This document shows positions 1 to 12,053 of a stretch of 64,000 bases of DNA, piece by piece. This DNA comes from Sphaeroforma sirkka (lineage: Eukaryota > Opisthokonta > Ichthyosporea > Ichthyophonida). The stretch covers positions 26,001-90,000 of the forward strand of contig LUCW03000198.1 of the NCBI GenBank assembly GCA_001586965.3. Reading direction: 5' to 3'. Numbering within the stretch: position 1 is the first letter of the stretch; each line of letters begins with the position of its first letter. The position numbers were made by a program, and so were the translations under genes. The notes beneath the pieces were generated by a model. That model searched no databases. It was given only the letters and a program-made list of their open reading frames with translations, and was not told the DNA's origin.

Positions 1-1
1 T

Positions 2-463
2 ACCTACTGGATGCATGACTTCAAATACCATGGCTTAAACACGTACGCGTACTGGTTGGCCAGATATCTAACTTTGTTGATAACTGGCAGGCGCGATGGT
101 TGGGAAGTCCAATTCGAGAACGTTCCTGGCCTCGAGACTAAGGCGCAAACCATCAGCGTCACCCCTTCAAGGTTGCTAATCGGACTGGCCAATGACTGGA
201 CCACCCCCTACACCATAACAGATCACACCTCAGTCGATTCCAACGAGGGTGAACAAGAAACCGTACCAAAGTTCTTACTGTTGTTGCCAGAACAGTTAGA
301 GAAAGCTTATCAAGCGATGCCAGTCGAAATACAACCACGTGGGTTTATGTTTTGGAACATTGCTGACGAGGGCGAAGTCATTAACCAGGCCACGGGAGAG
401 CGATTGTTTATGGCTAAGGATTTGAACAAGTTTCTACAGGTGCGAGGGAGAGAAGGTGTTTGA
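2..463 (+). CDS. C-terminal part of a probable GH18 chitinase-like protein (5' partial)
   Basis: The frame is open from base 2, so the gene starts upstream of the window; the first ATG is at 11 but is probably internal. About 153 codons are visible, ending in TGA at 461-463. Near the C-terminus the protein reads RGFMFWNIADEG, then a short loop, then LFMAKDLNKFL. This resembles the last beta strand and helix of the glycoside hydrolase 18 barrel, where a conserved Trp closes the sugar site. Upstream, TISVTPSRLLIGLAND fits an inner barrel strand. The catalytic DxxDxDxE motif would lie outside the window and cannot be checked. The family assignment is from memory of the fold and is moderate to weak; another TIM-barrel hydrolase is possible. 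No intron is needed to explain the visible part. Confidence 0.45.
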   Translation, partial: TYWMHDFKYHGLNTYAYWLARYLTLLITGRRDGWEVQFENVPGLETKAQTISVTPSRLLIGLANDWTTPYTITDHTSVDSNEGEQETVPKFLLLLPEQLEKAYQAMPVEIQPRGFMFWNIADEGEVINQATGERLFMAKDLNKFLQVRGREGV

Positions 464-1962
464 GATCGAGCAGTGCGGTGTCATCTTTAATTCCGTCGGC
501 CTATCAGATAGGCTGTTCGTGAGAGATAGATGTCCGGTACTGGCACGTCGTGCAAGCTGCTGCATGTCCATTGTCGCGTATACACACTGTGTAATCATGA
601 AGGTATGGCTCAACATTCCATGCGAAACTCAGACGACGTTCCGGAATCCCAAACAATGAGATAAAACAAGTCTCCCAAAAACTCGAATGTGTATTGAGCG
701 GTGAAAGTGGCACTTACGCTAACATAAGTTTTGCTGAAAAGTAGTGGTCAAGCTGTAGGACACGGCGGTCTAGAGTGCGACATATACTTTGGAGCCGTTT
801 CTATCTCGGACCACTACGACCTCGGGCAAATACGTTCGGCTGTACAACTACAACAGTGTCAAGGCGATATCAGGCCCAATTAGAGTGAGTGCAGGCGTAG
901 TGCAATTGCGGTTTGAAAGTTACTTATAAGCTAAGAACACTCCGACTGCCTTCGGTGACTATAGAGGTGTCTAAATAGTCGCCTTAGCCAAGTCGCAAGT
1001 AGTGGCTTATAGGCGCAAAGACAGCGGTAAATAGTACACCACTGAAATCTCAACGAAGATACAATGAATGTACTATTCTGCAATCTATAGCAAGTAGTGC
1101 ATAGAAAGAATACTAGGAACATGGGTTTTTTCTAATTCAATGTATGCACATTGAAATGTCATGTCTGGCGATGCGTCAGGGTGTAGCTTTCCATATTAAC
1201 AAATAAACGTATGCTAGGATAGAATGTATCTTTTGCCGTAAAAAAAAAAGTGAATTCCGATGTTTATTGCTGCATATCCACACACTTCTATGTATATCGA
1301 GATCGAATCTTCACATAAACGAACATTCTTAATATTTCTACTTACTTCAAATATATATCAACACAAACAAAACAACCCTCCATGCCTTGTATGGCCCTAC
1401 ATACATTCACTTGTATCGATATGTCGCTTGGCGTGTATATATCAGGAGAGTGTTTGCGCTATTGAAATATCGCCCGCTAGACCTCACATAATCGCATCTG
1501 CACGTGCTAGCGTCCTTGCCCCTCTCAGTTCACCGAGCGTATTTGTAACTTTGCACGCCAGCAATGGAGTCTGGTTGGTAAATGTGTACGTGAATGTATA
1601 CATCCGAAATGTGCACAGGAAAAGGCACGCTCCCCGTACAGATGCGTGCGTCTACATCCGAAGAGATCAATAAAACATGTGAGCACAATAGTTGAAAATT
1701 ATCTAATTCAATAAACATTCAGTCCTACAGGATACACTCAGCAGTACTTGAAAGATAAAAAGGCGAATACACATGTACAAGTGTAAATATGATGTAAATA
1801 CCTGTCGCTAAATATGTCATCTTCAAGAACATGCATATATACACATAAATGCACGCATATCCCTTGTACGATCAGAAGTAGAATCGCTACCTTATATATA
1901 AACGTCTACTTAGTCAAGTCCGCCACTTAAGATTTCGAGCCGAAGGATGAATAGCATGTATG
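464..1962. other. Intergenic stretch with no supported gene
   Basis: Only short overlapping open frames occur here, with no recognisable motif. The longest is 137 codons at 1260-1673 on the plus strand, and its composition looks like untranslated A/T- and CA-rich DNA. I see no RNA gene or LTR. Confidence 0.6.
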
Positions 1963-2871
<909 letters not shown>

Positions 2872-2968
2872 ATGTCGAATCTCCATATACGAGCATCTCG
2901 AAATGCAAGCATATCTGCCGTAGCTGAGAGTATTGATATAGATCACGACCCTACTCTTATTCCACCTT

Positions 2969-4250
2969 TTGAGAAAGAGATCACCCTGGATGCAACATCA
3001 AATCTTACATGCACTGATGCCCTCTGATACGCACAAGTACAAGCACAATCACTCAGGCGAAAGACCATATGTCTGTGCAAACCCCGAGTGTAGAGCGTCT
3101 CCACCCGACGTGTGCACGAAAATATGGACACTCGCCCAAGTGATTGAGCTTGCATGTGGTCAAATTGGCATTGTGTGTACAGTTTACATTGATATGTATG
3201 GCTCCACGAATAAAGTGCTCGTATGCTTTCCCGAATAAAATTTTCTGCTACCATTTCAAACCCACAACTAAGAAAATGAATATTATAATAGCATACATGT
3301 AAAATCTGTTGCGTACGCATATTTCATTGGTGCGCAAACATCCGAGTAGTTAAAAATGAATACTTTTATCCTGAACACGTTATAAATGAACCATAGAATT
3401 TGAACATAACAATACGTGTTGAAATTGAGTATGAGTATTCTAGTTACGACAGCGTACTTCGGATGTACCTTTATTCCCGTTGTTAGTAAGCTCATTTACA
3501 CAGACGAATGCCGCTACATCCGGATATACCCTATTATTGCAAAAATTACACTCAACGCAAGCACAGAATAAGGGCCAATTTGCTAATGCATGCACTATGC
3601 ATGCGCCGCTTAGAACGAGTGTATACCTACACAAATTTAGATTTGTCACTACCACGACAGGAAAATAACGTACTTACGAAACTCATCGTGTGTTCGTATC
3701 CTAAGAGTGGTCTTCCCATGAAGCGCCGTAAGTTACAAATACCAGTATCTCTACATACATCGCATTCACATAGGCGAACTCCCCTATTCCTATGCACATC
3801 CCGAGTGATGAAGTGATTTCACCCGACGAAAGCACGGATATAGGACAATTGTCCGTATGAATGTGCTTGTTTCTGTCAGCATAACATGCCCTACGTGGAA
3901 GTGCCTAAGATGATGCTATACTTCGACATTTCTCACCCAAAATATCCACTCAGATATATTACGATACAAGTGCGTGCATCGCATGCATTATTTAGTTTCA
4001 TACATATCCCTTGCTACATCATACAACATATACAAAAGACAATTTACGAACTTTAATAGTCACAACCTTGTCGCTTCCAAGACTGGTTGCTGATTTTTTT
4101 AGAATACAACAGTGTGCTTTGTATCACGGTATAGCTATCGCACTCACGCATCCACACAGGGGAACGCCCCTACGCCTATACATACCCCGGGCAGGAAACT
4201 CCTTTCCTCAAGGTGTACACAGGCAGAGGAACTTTCGCCCGTGGGGATGC
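2969..4250 (+). pseudogene. Degenerate C2H2 zinc-finger remnants (three dispersed finger segments)
   Basis: Three places keep the inter-finger linker of C2H2 proteins. At 3032-3130 the plus strand reads HKYKHNHSGERPYVCANPEC, including both knuckle cysteines. At 3759-3809 it reads HRIHIGELPYSYAHPE and then a stop. At 4141-4200 it reads HSRIHTGERPYAYTYPG. In the second and third copies the Cys positions have become Tyr or been lost and the frames are broken. The segments are about 700 and 390 bp apart with no coding sequence between them, so this is a decayed multi-finger gene or the same finger spread by duplication. Introns between fingers are an alternative, but the lost cysteines argue for decay. 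Confidence 0.55.
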
Positions 4251-4422
4251 GCTAAATTGCGAAACAACTCCGATACTCTGCTGCCTAAGTGTAGACAGAT
4301 ATCGACACGGAGAAGTCCTATGAGACACTTTACACGTACAAATTCTATATACTACCAATTGTATAGCTATCGCGGATCCGAGGTGAACACACACTACCAA
4401 TAGCACGGATCCCCTCCACCAC

Positions 4423-6282
4423 TCACGCTACCTGCTGCTTAATGGACAACCGTGCCTGCTGGCTTACCCCACCTGCTGGAATGCGGATGACTCTCTTAGT
4501 ACCTGACGCGCTCTGGTTGTACTTGTACGACATGCCCCTTCTTGTATCTTGTTTTCTCGTCAACTCTTGGTGGTGATTGCGGTCTACCTCTTGTTCCCTC
4601 TGATCCAGAGAAGCGCGGCGAGTACTTGTACTGGCCATAGTGCTCTCTGTGCTCTTCTCTTTCCATCTACTCGTCTTCGTCATGTCCTGCTTGTTTATCA
4701 TCATAGACTGCGTCGTTTGGTCTACAACGGTCTCTATACGCTTCACATTGGCGTTGAATAAGCGTTTTAGTAGGATGTACCGGTACAAAGATACATCTGG
4801 CCGGCCTTGGCTGTGCGACATCTTCTCAGCCGTGGTTTTCAGTATAACTTGTCGTTTCTTGAGACACACCATCACAGGCAAATCGGTGGGTATGACAATC
4901 TTTTTTCCTGCTGAGTTCACAGGCAAAGGTACGGCAGTGGAGATGACATGCGATGACAGAACGTTTGCAGGTTCAGCAGCTTCAGAGATACCTAAGATGT
5001 TTAGTGCCTCTCCGCTGCCAACTCCGCGTACCCTTGTGTTGGTATTTGTGCTACTGTCACGTTTCTTCGTGTCGTTGTTAGTTGTACTACCGTTGCGTTT
5101 CCTTGTATCAGTCTTTGTGCTACTATTACGTTTCTTAGTATCGATGTCAGTACTTTTTCCAGTAAGTTCACCTGCTTGACTATTCCCCACCTTCTGCACT
5201 GATTCGTATCCTTCCTTGTTATTAACCTTAAGCAAGGGCTCACTGCGTAACAATCTCAGTGGATTTTTGTCTAAATGCTCGCCCCCGATACTACTGATAG
5301 TATCCGAATAACAGATGCTCTCCACACCCTCTACACACTTCTCCAGGGTATCCTCGCCAAGTTCATCGTCACAGCTATCATCTCCATCGTCGGACGACGT
5401 ATCATCAGTGTCCACATAACTGCTGTAGTTCATCTCACTGTTGCTACTATACGCTCGCGCACGCAAGGGTGAAGCCGCCCGCATGGTTCTCCCAGGTGAT
5501 GGACTTAGCAATTGTAAGTCCTTCATATTCGCCCCAACCCCTTCGTTAACCTGATATGCAGGCGCGCTAATCGCCGCCGCTTTGGTTGAAGTCGCCACAT
5601 TATTGGACGTGCTCTCTGTGGTGTCGTCATCGACTATGTCAGGAGTATTTCCTGTTGTTGGTGTGCATACGTTCGCTGAGTGCTTGTGTGTACTTCCAGC
5701 GTGTGTAGCGGGTTGCCGATAGCTGGTCTCGCCTGCATTCAGTGTACTTGATTCACTGAGACCCCTTCTAGTCTTGCTTTTATCGTACACACGAGGACGC
5801 GCCCTGCCCGTTGAGGGGGGCCTCTGCTGTGGTACTATGTTTAACCTCTCGTGTGATATCTCGTGTGATACTTTTCCGTGACTTTCGTGTAGTGGTTTGC
5901 TATGACTCTCGTGTGGCACACGAGGCTGACTTCTGTGTGCAGTTCTAGAGTGACTATATCCCTCTGAAATATGCCTGTGCCGTGGAATTTCGTTTATCTT
6001 TTCATGTGGCGTAGTGCTAGGACGACTTTCATGTGCTGCTTTGGGACTACTGTCGTACTTTACTTTAGACTGACTTTTGTGTGGTGCTGTAGAATGATCA
6101 CCATTCGGTTCACTAGCGTGATCTACGTGTGGTTTTCTACTGTACTCGTTCTGGCTGTCAGTTTGCGATGTAGCACGCTTGTAGTACCCCGTGCGTGGTC
6201 TGGAAGCTAAGGCTCGGGACTGTCTAATGATCTCACCCGCAGCGTTGATCGTCCACCCACTGACTCCATCGTTTGCGTGCAT
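4423..6282 (-). CDS. Long disordered low-complexity protein, unknown function
   Basis: This single uninterrupted 619-codon frame is by far the longest intact non-transposon frame in the window. The N-terminal third is rich in His, Ser, Lys and Pro, with recurrent HES(R/H) tripeptides. An acidic patch around residues 290-315 (DTDDTSSDDGDDSCDDE) follows. At about residues 385-430 a roughly 13-14-residue unit (DTKKRNSST and variants) is repeated four times. The last 130 residues are more ordered, with a Val/Ile-rich stretch (IVIPTDLPVMVCLKKRQVIL) and a basic, Gln/Arg-rich tail. No catalytic motif, signal peptide or membrane segment is visible. I do not recognise a family. It may be a host regulatory or nuclear scaffold-type protein, but that is a guess. 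The ATG at 6280-6282 is the first in frame. Introns cannot be excluded. Confidence 0.6.
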   Translation of the reverse strand: MHANDGVSGWTINAAGEIIRQSRALASRPRTGYYKRATSQTDSQNEYSRKPHVDHASEPNGDHSTAPHKSQSKVKYDSSPKAAHESRPSTTPHEKINEIPRHRHISEGYSHSRTAHRSQPRVPHESHSKPLHESHGKVSHEISHERLNIVPQQRPPSTGRARPRVYDKSKTRRGLSESSTLNAGETSYRQPATHAGSTHKHSANVCTPTTGNTPDIVDDDTTESTSNNVATSTKAAAISAPAYQVNEGVGANMKDLQLLSPSPGRTMRAASPLRARAYSSNSEMNYSSYVDTDDTSSDDGDDSCDDELGEDTLEKCVEGVESICYSDTISSIGGEHLDKNPLRLLRSEPLLKVNNKEGYESVQKVGNSQAGELTGKSTDIDTKKRNSSTKTDTRKRNGSTTNNDTKKRDSSTNTNTRVRGVGSGEALNILGISEAAEPANVLSSHVISTAVPLPVNSAGKKIVIPTDLPVMVCLKKRQVILKTTAEKMSHSQGRPDVSLYRYILLKRLFNANVKRIETVVDQTTQSMMINKQDMTKTSRWKEKSTESTMASTSTRRASLDQREQEVDRNHHQELTRKQDTRRGMSYKYNQSASGTKRVIRIPAGGVSQQARLSIKQQVA

Positions 6283-7130
6283 ACTCGTCTCTACAACGGT
6301 CTATTTGAATTCTGATATATGGCAATGCTGGCCGGTCCGAGAATACTGCTATGCCAAGTGCTTAACATTTTGTGGTTTTCATTGAGCAGACAGCACATTC
6401 ACCGTTGTACTCTATAGTGCGGTGTTGCATGCTTTGATATTATGTAGTAGTATTTGAAATTGTTGCAAAGCCCCCTCTGAAATAGAACAAGGCTATGTGA
6501 TTAACAGTATGTAAATATCACAGATGTACATACGAGGTGCCCTTCATGCACAGCCTTCTTCTGAAAATTAAACATTTTCAAAAGGCTATGTTCTTTATTT
6601 GTGTTTTTATTTCCATTTTAGGCTTTGAGAGTTCCTGCTCTCCCCTGATCTCCATTCTCCTCGCCTCATACTGTATTTTTAAGTATTTAATATATTTTAA
6701 AAAATATGTATTTATTCACGGATTTGGAAGTCCAATAAAACACGACTGGGGCGCCGCGAGGACTGAAAACGTATAACCAAGAGACCGAAGAAAAAATAGT
6801 CATTTCATATTCAGACTACAAGTAGATAGTAAAAGATGTCTCAACCATTACACGCCCAATATAGCACTATCACCATGAAATACATACACACGTATATACA
6901 CTCACACAACGAGGGACCCCTCCCCTTTCTTCCTCAAATTCACTCAACACACACACACACACCAATACGCACTGTTGCTCAGTCACACACGCTCACACAT
7001 AAACCCGCTCACCCACACAAGCTTACTTGCTCACACCCACTCACGTAATCACTCCCTCGCACACCTCACTCGCACACGAATACATACGTCTACTCACTCA
7101 CAAATACTCTTACATACGCATTCACGCATA
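6283..7130. other. Non-coding flank with CA-rich simple repeats
   Basis: No supported gene. From about 6881 to 7130 the DNA is rich in CACA and CTCACA runs. Small open frames here (for example 6537-6776) show no motif. Confidence 0.6.
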
Positions 7131-7262
7131 CGCCTATGATACTTCCGGTCCAGGCCAGCCAACACATACCGAATTCATCCGTGGTCTGGTGCGGCATTGG
7201 CTTGCCCCCATCTTCGCTCCTCGAACGGATTATGACGGATAACTTGGTCCTTCTCGGTATTT
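7131..7262 (+). pseudogene. Fragment of element B (gag-like)
   Basis: The plus strand from the sequence TATGATACTTCC onward matches, with few changes, the minus-strand sequence around 20250-20350 and, for its first part, 17108-17140. In one frame it reads SSVVWCGIGLPPSSLL, the same words as in the open frame at 20021-20908. In another it reads DTSGPGQPTHTEFIRGL, which continues the gag-like frame that breaks off at 17108. It is a short displaced piece of the element that surrounds the E1 pair. Confidence 0.65.
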
Positions 7263-7367
7263 CATACTCTGCACTAACCCATTCCGCGGCACTACACGGC
7301 GCAGACCCGATCCGTACCACAGAGGTGAGTACTCTACTTATTAGGTCAGCAAGCGAATACATGGAAC

Positions 7368-7442
7368 TGTAGAAATACGGCCTCCGGTCAGTCTAAAATA
7401 TCAAGATCAATTGAGATAATACATTGGTTTTATTTGTCTTTT
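7368..7442 (+). mobile_element. E1 LTR fragment, first 74 bp, plus strand
   Basis: It begins TGTAGAAATACGG and matches 11146-11219 (plus) and 17107-17034 (minus). The match then stops and the sequence jumps directly into the middle of E1 gag, so the rest of the LTR, the leader and the gag N-terminus are deleted in this copy. Confidence 0.8.
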
Positions 7443-8327
7443 AGAGCACATGAGCCTGCTAGAACACTTAGAACCAAGCTTTTATAAAGCAGCCAGGGTA
7501 ACGCGCAGGTTGAGGTCGATTTCTCTACTAATGAGAGTACAGTGAGCATCGTGGAAGGCCTTCGACACTCAACTTAAGGAGTTCAAGCAAATTTTGCGAT
7601 AGTGGTGGGATATTAATGCCTTTATTCATTTCTGTGAGCCAGGTGATCATGAACCATCTTGAAGGTGCTCATGAGCCCAACTGGAAAGCCCTACTCTGGC
7701 AACGACCACAGTTGCGTGACATACGCTTAACACCTTTTTTTGAAGATGCACGTGACCGTGAACTTTCAGAGTCTCGCAAGTTCTTTAAGAACGATAGCCA
7801 CTATTCGAGGTGCTCTAGCTCATATGACACATATGAATACTCGGATGGGTGGTCGTACCTATACCGGCGAATATTTATTAATTTGTCAGATGATGGAGAC
7901 TCTGGGAGCTAACCTCTTTAAGAAAGTCAATGATGACATCATCGCCTATGCAGATTTGCGATCAAGCATACCAATCCTCTACTAGAATACTTAGTACCAC
8001 GAGCTACACTCAGCCCACTAAGCGAAACGCAGTAGAGACTAACACTGCGCGTAGTACTAAGAAACCTCGCACTACTACTGGAGGGGGTACTGGCTCTACT
8101 TCTACCGAACCGAAAGGTGAAAGAAGGTGAGAGCGCCTTGCAAGAAGTGTGGTTACAATTTCACAAAACGTAATGGCAAGTGGAATGGTAGACACGACCC
8201 TGTTAAGTGTGCACCAGGCAAGCCAGATTTTGGATACTATATGAAAGAGTGTGCTATTTGCAAGGGTACTAACGGTTGGCACAAAGAGGATTGCAAGGAC
8301 TTACCAGACGTCCAAGTTAAGCACTGA
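7443..8327 (+). pseudogene. E1 gag, N-terminally deleted and frameshifted (plus copy)
   Basis: This copy is homologous to the minus-strand gag at 15305-14409. The reading is spread over three frames because of several small indels (open pieces at 7616-7912, 7740-7985, 7930-8130 and 8127-8327). The C-terminus keeps two zinc-knuckle-like motifs: one CX2CX14HX4C and one CX2CX6HX3C (CAICKGTNGWHKEDC). It ends at the TGA at 8325-8327. The following pol reads in the same frame (CAG TAC CAT ATG), as in the minus copy. Confidence 0.8.
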
Positions 8328-11145
8328 CAGTACCATATGTGCGCACTAGAGCAAGATTATGAGAAAATGTTCAATAAAATCTAAACCAAAGGAGATGAAC
8401 GTATCTTTCAAACAGTTTTCGTAAATGGAGAAAAAAGTTATGGCACTATTTGATCCAGGGCTGAAGTCTCTGCTATTCATGCCGAGTAGCCTACGCTACA
8501 GATATGGCTGTCCATAACGAAACAACTGATTTAATCTTGGGAAATGGCAAAGTTACTACTTGCGAACAAGCCATTGACTATGCACACATAATGCTGTCAG
8601 ATAGAAGAGAAGTGAAGACTCACCTAATCGTTACTGACATGTCTCAGAAATACGATTTAATTATAGGTATGACTGATCTTCTCAGTTTAGGTATAACACT
8701 CACTGGTCTGCCTAATGGGCTAGACCCGAATAAAGATCAGTCAGATGATAATATGTTAAAGATACCTAAACCTCCGGAAGGTGAAGCAAAGGATATTATT
8801 CCGCTCTTCAACGATATAATTATGGACTTAATTATACAAAACAGGAAGATTGCAATAACTGACTGGTGTATGTTTAAGTTCTCTAATGGGCACGTTAGAC
8901 TTGACTTAACAAACGTCGACTTCTCTAAGTTAAAGTGTCCTTCACATAACTACGTGAGTTGGAGACACAAAGACGTTGTCAAAACCCAAATCGAAGATTG
9001 GTTAAAACAGGGTCTAATTGAAATCAATTATGATGCAACCCCAGTTAACTTAGCTCTCTTAGCGGTCGATCAATATAAATCTGATGGAACGTTTAGTAAA
9101 ACAAGAGTAGTACTAGACCTGTCGCCAATCAACAAACTAATTCCGCAACATAGTTTTCCCTTACCTAAGATAAGCGAGATACTACGCAAAATGGAGGTGC
9201 GACTATCTTTTCCAAGATAGACTTAAAAGCTGCATTCCATCAACTACAGATATATGAGCCTCATAGGAAATACTTTTCCTTTACTTGGCAAGGTAAGAAG
9301 TACCAGTTTAAAGGTGCACCTGAAGGCTCACACATGTTACCTTCTTTCTTCCAACAAGTTATGATGGAACTATTTGCGGACCTGTCGTATAACGTATCAG
9401 TCTATTTAGATGATATAGTTATCTTTACAAAGACAGCACATGAACATGCTAAACTCGTTAAAGAAGTCTTAAAGCGACTTAATCATGCTAAACTTAAGAT
9501 TAACGAAGACAAGTGTTCTTTTGCTAAAGATACTATACACTTACTTGGCTACAAAGTATCTGCAGCAGGGGTAGAAATTGATCCTGGCAAGAAACAGTTT
9601 CTGTTGGATTTATCAACACCAATCACTGGAAGAGATGTGAACTCTGTGTGGGTTTGTTAACTTCTTCTCGGATTCGGTACCGCATCTTTCTCATTACTTA
9701 AAGCCTTTCAGTCACCTACGGCTGCACAAAGGACCTTTGGGAAAGCTTTTGACTAAAGAATGTGATGATGCATTTAAACTAGTCAAAAAAGTAAAGTAAT
9801 GGACGCACCCATCATGCAGTACCCTTGGATGGTGTCCCATTCCAAGTAGCAACCGACGCTTCAGATCGAGCGGTAGGTGGAGTGCTTTACCAAACGATAA
9901 ATGGTAAACCGCGCTACATACAATTCTTTAGCAAGAGTTATAATAAGAGTCAACGGAATTACCCTACCGTTAAACAAGAGCTCCTTGCTATAGTTACTGC
10001 GCTAAGACAGTTTAAAGACTACCTCTATGGAAGTTACTTTACTGTCGCCTGTGATCAAAAGTCTTTAACATACTTAAAAGATATGAACCCTGATTCACAG
10101 TTGGTGAGCCGCTGGCATGACATTATTGCCAAGTTCGCTTTTAATATAACACACATTCCAGGAATACATAACCATCTTCCTGACATGCTCTCTCGACTTG
10201 TGCCCGACTACCAGAAAACAGTCAAAGAGTTATTAGCAACCGATTGGATGCTAAATAAGAAATGGTTTAACCTCGCTCAATCACGATGGGGTCCATTTAC
10301 TGTTGATATGTTCGCCGCAGAACATAAAAAACAGGTTTCTGAATATAGGTCGTTGACTCATCCTAAAGGTGATGCATTTCAGCTTGACTTATCAAAGTGC
10401 GTTGGCTACCATTACGCTGTGTTGTCCTTATCCGCACAGATTTAATTTGTGATTCAAGACGAACCTATTTATGTCGACGTGAAACCGACACCTTGTATCA
10501 GGGATCCTATTCTATTAAGAAGACGCCTTGGAAACACACCATTGTTTGTCGCATCGGTCCTGCAGGTACCACTAATGGATGGAAACCCTCAACCGAATTT
10601 AGAAGCTAAACTAGAGGAGTTAAAGAGTTTGAACAAAAGCTCAAGACTCGTACAACACATGCACCCAACAAAATTGAAGTCAAGGTAATGCCGATTGAAA
10701 CGGCATTAGATCGTAAAAAACATGGAACTAGCTAAGGCCATGGATCAAAGACTCAAAACTCTAAGAGAACCTGAAGCTCGCACTCAACTACTTAAAGCGC
10801 TGCTTAAAGAATAGCCAGGAGTTTTGAAACAACTGAAGAAGATACTTCAACAATCTAATGTTGTCAATTATGTATCTCAGGACTCTACCCCTCCTGATAC
10901 TGAGGTTGCCCTTTCCAACAGGACTATGGTTCATCCAGCCAGCGTTACGCAGAGTCTGACTGACTTAGAGGAGCTCAAAAGTAGAGTTAAAACTATACAT
11001 AATTTAACGCATCGAGCATATGAGCATACTTATAAAATGGCTATTCGTGCAGGGCTTGATCACCCGGCACTGAAAGAAACCATACGTGAAGTAATTTGCT
11101 TTATGCAATACCGAACAAACGTCCACAAACAGTGGCAGAATTATG
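8328..11145 (+). pseudogene. E1 pol: protease, RT, RNase H, NPPW domain, coiled-coil tail; no integrase (plus copy)
   Basis: This is a Ty3-like polyprotein broken by several frameshifts and stops. Order: damaged protease (8340-8700); RT with VVLDLSPINKLIP and YLDDIVIF (8504-9660); RNase H with ATDASDRAVGGVLYQ (9825-10200); then the domain VDMFAAEHKK...DAFQLDLSK (10285-10400). The NPP segment is deleted here, with sequence missing at about 10397 compared with the minus copy. It continues to WKHTIVCRIGPAG. The remaining 500 bp (10600-11145) encode charged, helical sequence (LEELKSRVKTIHNLTHRAYEH) with no HHCC or DDE motif, and stop at the LTR boundary, 11146. A complete E1 therefore appears to lack a classical integrase. 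Confidence 0.8.
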
Positions 11146-11819
11146 TGTAGAAATACGGCCTCCGGTCAGTCTAAAATATCAAGATCAATTGAGATAATAC
11201 ATTGGTTTTTATTTGTATTTTAAATAATTTAGTACAAGCTCTTTTTCCAATATTTCCAAAGTGTTCTAAATTCACTTTGATGGCTCCAATAGCCTGAGTA
11301 TTTGGTATGACTCATCTACTTGGACCTATTTGAGACATTAGTAGATGTAGGATATTATAAACTAAATTTTATAATCTCCGAACTACTACTTATAGATTTT
11401 GGTCCTCCCGCCAATCTCCAAAATCCAATAAGTCTTTTTCTTTTTTTAACTTTTCTTCAGATGGAACTTTATTTATATCAGCTAATGTATTAACGTGACT
11501 TACGTTATTATGTCTATTTACAAATTAGGCAAGTGGTCATGAACACTTAGTACTTCTAGTGAAAATTATTCAATAAAGAACAGCTAGAGGTACGCCCTGT
11601 GTGATCGAGGATATTTAGGCTCTTAACAAGAGGCAGTCCCGATCATTCTTACACAAGCTACCACTGCTAAATCCTAACTGACTAAATTGTATTTTAGTTT
11701 AATATAGTTTGAAACCTAGTAATTTCCATCGAAGTTTACATATTTTTCAGTTAGAAAGTAGTTACAGTAGTGTACTGCTTCTAGACTGTCTGACATCGAT
11801 TTACTATCCAGCAAATACT
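11146..11819 (+). mobile_element. E1 LTR and 5' leader (plus strand)
   Basis: It starts TGTAGAAATACGGCC directly after the pol tail, so it serves as the 3' LTR of the plus copy. It nevertheless runs on into a gag start codon at 11820, like a 5' LTR plus leader. It matches 17107-16439 in reverse complement almost throughout. AATAAA occurs at 11572. No second full LTR end is present in the window, so the exact LTR/leader border cannot be fixed. No TGG-type primer binding site is obvious. Confidence 0.75.
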
Positions 11820-12053
11820 ATGGCTAAGGGTACTTCTAAAGGCAAGGGAGCCGCTAGCTCTAAACCTGCTAAGCCTGCCGAGGTTCCTGAGGTCCCTATG
11901 GAAACACCTAGCCTGTCTGGAGTTGAGCCTGCCGAGGATACTGTTGGGGAAGCAAATTCTGAGGTTGGTACAGAGGATTATTTTGAGGATGACTCGTCGG
12001 ATCCTAAAGCCTTGGAAGAAGAGGTATCTACTACCGCGGAAAGGCTCGCCAGC
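11820..12053 (+). pseudogene. E1 gag N-terminal fragment (plus)
   Basis: ATG at 11820 opens MAKGTSKGKGAASSKP, the same N-terminus as the minus-strand gag starting at 16433. The match ends at the codons for ERLASV (about 12053). There the sequence switches abruptly to the reverse complement of E1 pol, forming the centre of the inverted E1 pair. Confidence 0.85.

Noticed and set aside
4640-5179. 179-codon hydrophobic plus-strand frame
   Set aside because: It is antisense to the Ser/Thr/Lys-rich gene at 4423-6282, which is longer and intact; hydrophobicity is the usual mirror effect.
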